Below, piece by piece: positions 58,162-64,000 of a stretch of DNA of 64,000 nt; the first letter of the stretch is position 1, and each line of letters begins with the position of its first letter. Under the pieces are notes generated by a model, which was given only the letters and a program-made list of their open reading frames with translations, was not told where the DNA came from and ran no database searches. Source of the stretch: Pectobacterium zantedeschiae (GTDB taxonomy: Bacteria; Pseudomonadota; Gammaproteobacteria; Enterobacterales; Enterobacteriaceae); NCBI RefSeq assembly GCF_004137795.1, contig NZ_NWTM01000001.1, positions 1,291,229 to 1,355,228 of the forward strand, written 5' to 3'. A program made the translations under genes and the position numbers.

Positions 58162-61100
58162 CAGGAGCCTCCCCCGTAATTACTCCGATTTGTATGCGCA
58201 ATCTCTTTCCTGAGTCAACGAACGATAAATTGTTTTCTGGTTTGCTGATCAACCAACCGCCGATACCGCCTGATTCTTTATAGCCAGATGAATATATAGC
58301 GTTTCCAATTTTAGCGTTATTTATAGCTGAGTCGGCAATTTTTGCACTAGTGATTGTTGCGTCACCAATCACCGCACTACGCAAAATAACTTGCGTTCCC
58401 TGATTGGTGAATATCGGTGTTGGCACCCCTCCGGCATTAGTCATCATCGTAAATCGGTCAGCTAGCATAATAATATTTGCCTGCATCCCATCCTGAGAAT
58501 TTGAAACATCAAGACCAATACCTGCAATGTATTGATGGCCATTCGAATCGACAGCAACTTTAATTGATCGATACGCTGACATTTTCGCATCCATGCCATT
58601 TACGATACTGCTAACGTCGCTGATTTCAGTTGAGACGCCGTTGACAGTTGCAGTCAGCGTATTGATTTCTGTTGCCTGTGCCGTTAATTTTCCGTCCATA
58701 TTCGACACTGACGTTTGCAGCCCACTCACAGCAGATGAATTAGCAGAAATACCGGATTCCGCATCTGTCATTTTACTGTTCAGATTCGTAATATCCTGCG
58801 CTGTTGTCTGTTCAAGCGTCGTAACTGTCTGCTGTAGCGCATTAAGATTACTGTTAGTTGTGCCGATCTGGGATTGCATTTCCAACATAGCAATCGTCCG
58901 AGCCTCAACCTCACTGGCGACAATGGCACGGGTTTCAGTGATTTCCGCAACTCGCTCGCCGTTCTGTGCCCGCCAGCGGCGGGTTTCTGAGTCGTTAGCT
59001 AGGCTATTGCGGATAATCGCTTTGGCCTGTTCAATGCTGTCACGCATACCGTCAGCTATTTGCTGAGTGTTGTTTTCAATGTCGCCAGTCAGCGATTTCC
59101 ATGCATCTGTTTCCATCACTTTTTCTGCAATGTGATTTGATAACTCCTCAATATCATCATCTGGCTGACCACTGACAGTTATGAATCCAGACACACCAAA
59201 TGCCGATCGTGTCCTGATGTATGCATGATATGTGGCGCCAAATTTCAGTTGAGAGGCGACCCACTGTGAGCCTCGTCCGAGAAACTGAGCCTCAGTTTCT
59301 ATTTTTGATGCATCAGTGATTTTTTGCTCGCCAGACCACCAGAATTCAAATGTCGTATCTGTTGTTGCGCTAACAGGCATCACCGGAATCATTGTTGCCT
59401 GAAGAACGCCGGGTACCCACTGAACAAATGATGGAGCCTGCGGAGCACCGATGATCATGCTGACCTGAGCCTCTGCCCCCTTCATGCCGTTATCGTTGCG
59501 GCCTCTAACACCTAGCGTGTAATTGTCAGCATCGATCCCGTAAAATTCATAACGAAACTGGTCAGTTTCGAACTGAGCCACAACCGCCCCATTTTCGTTA
59601 TAAACGTATAACTCAAACATCAGTTTTTTAGTGGTGGTCGCAGTCTCCCATGTGGCCGTGACCTGCACAGTTCCACTGTTGGTGTTGATGATTTTCAGGT
59701 CCTCAATATTAGGAACCCGATAGCCATTCAGCGTGTCTGACGGGGTTTCGAACACAGCGCCCTCGTCTACGATAGCCTGCTTGTTCGGGTCGTGCAGTGT
59801 CGCGGATATGCTATAGAGTGAGCTGTTGTCATCTTCCGACACTGCCATGATACGCCACAGGCGAGTACTGACCTCTCCAGTTGAGATGACGAACACTGTG
59901 CCGTCCTTCACCCATGCAGGCGCTGATCTCAATGTGATAACTGCGCCGGATACAGTGACAATCTCATGCTTCGCAAACTTACCGTCGACCCCCATGATCG
60001 ACATCTTGTCACCTGTTCCAACAAGCTCAGACACATCTGCATCAACAGTGATAACAGCACCAGCGTGAGAGATTATCCGGCCGCCGAGACGGGTGGCGCC
60101 ATGGTTGTTATCCATCACTTCAATGATGTCGCCAGGCAGAAATGCTATAGCATCCCGTGCCATCTTAAATGTGACCTTTTTATCCTCAAGCTTGGCGCTC
60201 TCTACCAACCATTTGGCGGTGCGAAGCGCCTGACCCCGTGATGTACAGCCAAATGCCTCAATCGTGGTTTCGTTATACTCATATCGACCGATCATCGCGT
60301 CATCGGAGTAATACTCTTTCACTTGTTCCCAGCCGTTGTTCGGGTCAGTCCAAGATACAACCACGGCATTAAATCGTTCTGAACGCTTCATTGAGCTGTA
60401 TGTAAACAGGCCATCAATAACATTGGCATTTGTCACAGCAGAGACCGGGTCTTGCGGGCGATCAATCATGATAGAGAAGCGCATTCCATCCCACAGCGCG
60501 ATACCACGGAACATGCCTGCGATATCATCGAGCAACTCGCGCGCACTCTTCTGCTCGGTGATATAGGCGTTCAGAGTGAATCGAGGCTCCTTACCACCGT
60601 ACCCGTCATCTAATTTCTGATCGCAGAACTGCGAGAGCACATAGAGGCTGCCATCATCAACATCGATATAGCCAGCCCTGCGAGCCAATCCGTATCGTGT
60701 ATTTTTCACCAGCGCGCGAAAAATCCAGGCGGGGTTGTTTGTCCATGCTGATTTAAATCCGCCAGTCCAAATGCCAGAATAGGTTCGGGTCTGTGGGTCG
60801 TAGTTATCAGGCACGTCAACAATTACTCCGCGCAAGTAATACGTGCGATTAGGGGTATCGGTATACTGGTCACGGTCGATGACTGCGCCACATACTGCTG
60901 TGAATGGGTATGACAGGTTGTCATCAGTGATTTCCGTGTAACTATTCCACACAGTCCCGTTATTCAACAGGTCACTGGTGCTGTCTGGAGTTATGCGACG
61001 AACGCGGATATCGAAGGGCTTTATTTCCGGCGCATTAATAACATGCGCCTCAAGGTACTCACCTGAAATCTTCCCTGTGATAGTCACTGTTTTTGCTATC

Positions 61101-61552
61101 TGGTATGCATTGTTTCCTGTGCGGGTTTCGATAACCATCGTCACACCGGTGTTCTGCTGATTCCCCTTAGTGTCCTGCTGTACGAGAGCATTAACACCGA
61201 GGTTTAAACGCACACGGGTAACATCATTATCTGTAACGGTGCGCACAAGTGGCGTTGCCTGCGTCACATCTGTATTGATGATAACTGTCGCTTCAATCGC
61301 ATCAAATCCGTTAATCGGTGACTGATCAGCAGAACCGGGACGCCATGCGACGCTCACGCCGGGGATATTTACAATACCGGACGCACTGGTTACTGGGGTT
61401 TTATTGACTCTGAATGACGAGAGGTGTTCTTGATCTATAGGTCCATAAATTGGCCCGTCCGAAACGATGTCGAGAACGCGGTAAAACTGTTTTGATGTGA
61501 GGTTGTCATTAACTAGTGTTGGGGTACTTCCGCCACCGCCGCCTGAACTCAT
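58154..61552 (-). CDS. Phage tail tip host-specificity protein J
   Basis: The 1132-residue protein is lambda gpJ-like (lambda J also 1132). It starts MSSGGGGGSTPTLVNDNLTSKQFYRVLDIVSDGPIYG, typical of J, then has hub domains, fibronectin-like repeats (about 640-800), a coiled-coil helical part (about 860-1000) and a distal DUF1983-type region (LDVSNSQDGMQANIIMLADRF) before a short C-terminal tip. The C-terminal tip would contact the receptor. Confidence 0.93.
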   Translation of the reverse strand: MSSGGGGGSTPTLVNDNLTSKQFYRVLDIVSDGPIYGPIDQEHLSSFRVNKTPVTSASGIVNIPGVSVAWRPGSADQSPINGFDAIEATVIINTDVTQATPLVRTVTDNDVTRVRLNLGVNALVQQDTKGNQQNTGVTMVIETRTGNNAYQIAKTVTITGKISGEYLEAHVINAPEIKPFDIRVRRITPDSTSDLLNNGTVWNSYTEITDDNLSYPFTAVCGAVIDRDQYTDTPNRTYYLRGVIVDVPDNYDPQTRTYSGIWTGGFKSAWTNNPAWIFRALVKNTRYGLARRAGYIDVDDGSLYVLSQFCDQKLDDGYGGKEPRFTLNAYITEQKSARELLDDIAGMFRGIALWDGMRFSIMIDRPQDPVSAVTNANVIDGLFTYSSMKRSERFNAVVVSWTDPNNGWEQVKEYYSDDAMIGRYEYNETTIEAFGCTSRGQALRTAKWLVESAKLEDKKVTFKMARDAIAFLPGDIIEVMDNNHGATRLGGRIISHAGAVITVDADVSELVGTGDKMSIMGVDGKFAKHEIVTVSGAVITLRSAPAWVKDGTVFVISTGEVSTRLWRIMAVSEDDNSSLYSISATLHDPNKQAIVDEGAVFETPSDTLNGYRVPNIEDLKIINTNSGTVQVTATWETATTTKKLMFELYVYNENGAVVAQFETDQFRYEFYGIDADNYTLGVRGRNDNGMKGAEAQVSMIIGAPQAPSFVQWVPGVLQATMIPVMPVSATTDTTFEFWWSGEQKITDASKIETEAQFLGRGSQWVASQLKFGATYHAYIRTRSAFGVSGFITVSGQPDDDIEELSNHIAEKVMETDAWKSLTGDIENNTQQIADGMRDSIEQAKAIIRNSLANDSETRRWRAQNGERVAEITETRAIVASEVEARTIAMLEMQSQIGTTNSNLNALQQTVTTLEQTTAQDITNLNSKMTDAESGISANSSAVSGLQTSVSNMDGKLTAQATEINTLTATVNGVSTEISDVSSIVNGMDAKMSAYRSIKVAVDSNGHQYIAGIGLDVSNSQDGMQANIIMLADRFTMMTNAGGVPTPIFTNQGTQVILRSAVIGDATITSAKIADSAINNAKIGNAIYSSGYKESGGIGGWLISKPENNLSFVDSGKRLRIQIGVITGEAPDV

Positions 61553-61561
61553 ATTTCCGCC

Positions 61562-62092
61562 TTAGCTAATAGAGATGTTCCAGTCTTTGTTGTTGCTGGT
61601 ATCAATGCCGAGTGAACCAACGTTTGAACCAACCACCATTTCACCCAGCAGTAATGGGACAGGGCGACCCTGCCCTACGCGGTTCTCTGCACTGGTGAAT
61701 GAGTTGTTCGTAATTGAGTTGGATTGAGCAGCATCGGCTGAGCTTTTGGTCTTCATATTCGATGTCATGTAGAGCGAATAAGCGACCGAGGCGACGGTAA
61801 CCGCCACCATCACCCACATTACAGCTGCGGCTGATAGCGCAGCTCCTTCGACAATCGGCACAAATAGGACCGTTGAGCCGTCTTTTAGGTGTCTGTCCAT
61901 GTGGAAGCCAAGCGTGTCTTTCGACACATCAGTGCCATCAATGCGCATGCGGATACGGGATCTGTAGAAGTCGCGCTTGAACGCGGGAACCTGAGCAAGC
62001 AGCAGCCGAAGCCCTTGCGCCGGGGTTTCTACGTTTAAAGCGATCTGGCGGAAATGTCGTCTGAGATTCCCCGCAAATCTAAAGATAAGCAT
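61562..62092 (-). CDS. Phage tail assembly protein I
   Basis: The 176-residue protein is lambda gpI-like: N-terminal ubiquitin-like part (GNLRRHFRQIALNVETPAQGLRLL), a hydrophobic stretch near 82-107, and a C-terminal tail ending in VGSLGIDTSNNKDWNISIS. It overlaps gene K by 58 bp, as in lambda. It is needed for assembly of the tail tip but is not in the mature tail. Confidence 0.9.
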   Translation of the reverse strand: MLIFRFAGNLRRHFRQIALNVETPAQGLRLLLAQVPAFKRDFYRSRIRMRIDGTDVSKDTLGFHMDRHLKDGSTVLFVPIVEGAALSAAAVMWVMVAVTVASVAYSLYMTSNMKTKSSADAAQSNSITNNSFTSAENRVGQGRPVPLLLGEMVVGSNVGSLGIDTSNNKDWNISIS

Positions 62093-62763
62093 TCTTCATG
62101 CCTCCAGATTGAGTGAGTAAGGCGCAGGTAAGCGGGTCGCAGGAATTCGCGGCGACTTAGCCGGCCATGTAATTCATGATGTAGGATTGTGTTATCGCCG
62201 AGGTAAATCATGGCATGGCACGGATCAGTTTCAGCAAACGCGCGGCGGATCATGACGTCGCCGGGCTGAATTTTACTCATGCTGACTTCTTTGAAGCCAT
62301 TATCGGCCATGTTTTTCAAATACAGATTCTCGCCACGCAACCACCAGCCGTTAGTGCGCTCAAAGTCCGGAAGGTCGATACCGCACAAGTGATAGGCGTC
62401 GCGGAACAGCGTGTAACAGTCCATAGAGCCATGGATGAATGTGCGCCCCAGCAGATACGGCACTGGCCGGAATTTTCGCAGTTCACCACCACTGGCTAGC
62501 CACCATTCAATCCCGGTAGCCAACTGCGCCTGACGGTCAGCGCTGGACAGCACTAACTTTGGTATTGGGTGAGAATGAAAAACGGCGGTGATTTCCCCCG
62601 CCGCTTCTGCTGATAACCAGTCATCGTCACTTATTCGAAAGTGCAGCACCGGATTCGGGTGAATGTTGCGACAGCGAAACAGCGTACTGCTATCGACGAT
62701 CAACCCACACGCTTCAGATGATGAAGTGGCGGCATAAACCAGGCATTCATCCTCTATCATCAT
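62035..62763 (-). CDS. Phage tail assembly protein K (JAB + NlpC/P60)
   Basis: The 242-residue lambda gpK-like protein has an N-terminal JAB/MPN metalloprotease-like domain (FHSHPIPKLVLSSADR) and a C-terminal NlpC/P60 peptidase domain with catalytic Cys in HGSMDCYTLFRD and His in DPCHAMIYLG. The start at 62763 (MMIEDECLVYA) overlaps the L stop as ATGA and has an AAGG site; the longer frame to 62853 is within L. It probably helps process the tail tip or the cell wall. Confidence 0.9.
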   Translation of the reverse strand: MMIEDECLVYAATSSSEACGLIVDSSTLFRCRNIHPNPVLHFRISDDDWLSAEAAGEITAVFHSHPIPKLVLSSADRQAQLATGIEWWLASGGELRKFRPVPYLLGRTFIHGSMDCYTLFRDAYHLCGIDLPDFERTNGWWLRGENLYLKNMADNGFKEVSMSKIQPGDVMIRRAFAETDPCHAMIYLGDNTILHHELHGRLSRREFLRPAYLRLTHSIWRHEECLSLDLRGISDDISARSL

Positions 62764-63476
62764 GAAACCTTCGCAGAGCCAGGAAAACCGCCATATGGCA
62801 TTGCTGACGGCTTCGGGTGTCGCTTCCGGCAGCCTGACGTGTGTTTTGAGCACTTGTCCTTTGTCGGGTCAGTCGTGGGAAAATCTTTTTCATCAGCTAC
62901 TGGAGGTCCTGAGTATCCACAACCCTCCCCCCGATAAATCCACTGGCAAACATCAGCCAGGATTGTTCTCGCCGGGATAATGGCATTATCGCAGTCAACC
63001 GGAGTTGCCAGGCTGTACGTAACGGTTTCGAATGTCTCCTCTGTCATCTCTTCAATGACGTATCGAGAAACAGCTTCCATTGTGGGATCTGCATCCGGGT
63101 TACCGCCGGGGAAATTAACGACATCGAGGTATTTAACAGGCACTTGCCGCCGAGTCACCACCGCACCGAGAGCATCATCAAAATCGCTATTGATGCCAGT
63201 AATCAGCCCGGTGATATTCGCCACCTTCATCGTCGGACGCGAGTATGTTCCCTCTGATTTCACCTCAAAACCTTCCACGGCTATTGGGTATGCCGAGTAA
63301 ATCGAACCTTTCCAGATAACGTTTCCGTAGTAGCCATTTGAGCCACTGTGAAACCGGATCACATCTCCCCCAAACGACTGAAGGTCTACTTCAAACAGGT
63401 CAAGCATTGCGCCGACTCCGGCATCAACGCTCTCTATGATGAGTTCTGCTGGTATGTCTCGCACAGATTTCTCCAA
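62760..63476 (-). CDS. Phage minor tail protein L
   Basis: The 238-residue protein is lambda gpL-like (ETSVRDIP-type N-terminus, here MEKSVRDIPAELI; YPIAVEGFEVKSEGTYSRP). Four cysteines in the C-terminal part (VCQWIYRGEGCGY and DKCSKHTSGC) match the positions that hold a 4Fe-4S cluster in lambda L. It is translationally coupled to K. Confidence 0.92.
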   Translation of the reverse strand: MEKSVRDIPAELIIESVDAGVGAMLDLFEVDLQSFGGDVIRFHSGSNGYYGNVIWKGSIYSAYPIAVEGFEVKSEGTYSRPTMKVANITGLITGINSDFDDALGAVVTRRQVPVKYLDVVNFPGGNPDADPTMEAVSRYVIEEMTEETFETVTYSLATPVDCDNAIIPARTILADVCQWIYRGEGCGYSGPPVADEKDFPTTDPTKDKCSKHTSGCRKRHPKPSAMPYGGFPGSAKVS

Positions 63477-63480
63477 TAAA

Positions 63481-63503
63481 AAAGGCCGCGCGCGGCGGCC
63501 TTT
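63481..63503 (-). terminator. Terminator between cargo gene and tail gene L
   Basis: AAAGGCCGC and GCGGCCTTT form a 9-bp GC-rich stem. On the minus strand it is followed by TTTTTTATT. It closes the transcript of the gene at 63523 just before gene L. Confidence 0.85.
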
Positions 63504-63522
63504 GAATTGTCAAATGGATATA

Positions 63523-64000
63523 TTATAGAATATTAATGATTTTTATATCTAGAGTTTCCTCTATGGCATTCTCCATACCATCTGAATATATATTTAATAC
63601 ATTATGAAGGCACTCATTTATTCTCATTAAACCATCTGAATTTTGGCGTTTAATATCATTAAGTGAACTAGCCCCATCATAGGTCAGCACGTTAGATTGA
63701 GCTATCATCAATTCAGTCAATGCTTCAGAAAGTTTTTTATTAACCTCATTCAATTGAATATTCACACGTTCAACATTCCTCACCAAATTAATATAATCAT
63801 TAGAATTTACCACTCCATCCTTAACCCCAAGAATTCCATAATTAACAGAGGCTGAAGCATCACGCAAAATTCTAATTAATTCAGCTAGCAACCCTATCGT
63901 TGGATTAAAACAATTAAAAATAGCAATTTTATCTTCGTTCAGTTTTGCATGGGAAGTCTGGTAACGAATAGCATCAAGCTGACCATTAGTAACATGAATT
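63523..64000 (-). CDS. AT-rich prophage cargo gene, 5' end outside window
   Basis: The reading frame is open from 63523 to the window edge (at least 159 codons) and has no credible start inside; a TTG at 63891 is in frame but the frame continues upstream through HVTNGQLDAIRYQTSHAKLN. The visible part is helical with a probable coiled coil (NVERVNIQLNEVNKKLSEALTELM). Function unknown. It sits where lambda has gene M upstream of L, is far more AT-rich than the tail genes, and ends in its own terminator, as morons do. Confidence 0.7.
   Translation of the reverse strand, partial: IHVTNGQLDAIRYQTSHAKLNEDKIAIFNCFNPTIGLLAELIRILRDASASVNYGILGVKDGVVNSNDYINLVRNVERVNIQLNEVNKKLSEALTELMIAQSNVLTYDGASSLNDIKRQNSDGLMRINECLHNVLNIYSDGMENAIEETLDIKIINIL

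Noticed and set aside
62035..62853. Tail protein K beginning at 62853
   Set aside because: The 30 additional residues are encoded inside gene L. The ATGA overlap with L and the AAGG site support 62763.
54171..63476. Carotovoricin (contractile tail bacteriocin) cluster controlled by the nearby rdgB
   Set aside because: The genes are lambda-type L, K, I and J of a flexible tail. No sheath, baseplate or R-type genes are seen, and rdgB is 42 kb away.

Overview
The window comes from a soft-rot enterobacterium, almost certainly Pectobacterium. The backbone genes are close to Escherichia coli orthologues, and the adjacent rdgA and rdgB genes are the SOS-linked regulators of pectin lyase and carotovoricin known from that genus. 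Two blocks that lie apart in E. coli are joined here. icd to potD (the E. coli 25-min block) and prc-proQ-msrC-letAB-rsmF-yebW (the 41-min block) are both present, and htpX, which sits beside prc in E. coli, is about 37 kb away at the left edge.

Layout. 0-10 kb, minus strand: htpX; a glycerophosphodiesterase with a UgpB-like binding protein; the pyruvate-sensing YpdA/YpdB two-component system with its expected target transporter gene yhjX and a textbook YpdB double site; a GAF-PAS-GGDEF-EAL protein. 10-17.5 kb: accessory island with rdgA-rdgB and matching palindromic operators, yccM, an IS3 remnant, a colicin E5-type bacteriocin with immunity gene and LexA box, and a broken phage portal gene abutting icd, a known prophage integration locus. 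17.5-33 kb: icd, rluE-nudJ-mnmA-hflD-purB, phoPQ (called pehRS in Pectobacterium) with a PhoP box, roxA, pepT, potABCD. 33-38 kb: ogt, an Fsr-like efflux pump with a divergent AraC regulator, and a PEBP-AraC pair. 38-47.4 kb: prc, proQ, msrC, letAB, rsmF, yebW.

47.4-53.2 kb is mixed accessory sequence. Its main item is an AT-rich orphan gene (47663-48763) preceded by a near-consensus HrpL box. The product carries the four-residue W/E/W/E pattern of ADP-ribosyl cyclases of the CD38/Aplysia type, so it is a candidate type III effector that attacks or converts NAD. Next come an extensin-like protein, an Ldh2-family dehydrogenase, small secreted proteins and a cold-shock protein. 53.2-54.2 kb has no gene that I can see. 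54.2-64 kb is the distal end of a lambda-type prophage tail module (L, K, I, J, an unknown protein, tail fibre, all on the minus strand). It carries cargo: a glycosyltransferase bracketed by about 310-bp direct repeats, and an AT-rich gene with its own terminator that runs off the right edge.

The region therefore combines envelope stress and homeostasis genes (htpX, prc, letAB, phoPQ), nutrient sensing (ypdAB-yhjX, the Ugp-like pair, potABCD), SOS-controlled weapons (rdgAB, the E5-type bacteriocin) and a probable Hrp-controlled effector. Comparisons with named proteins were made from memory, not by database search.
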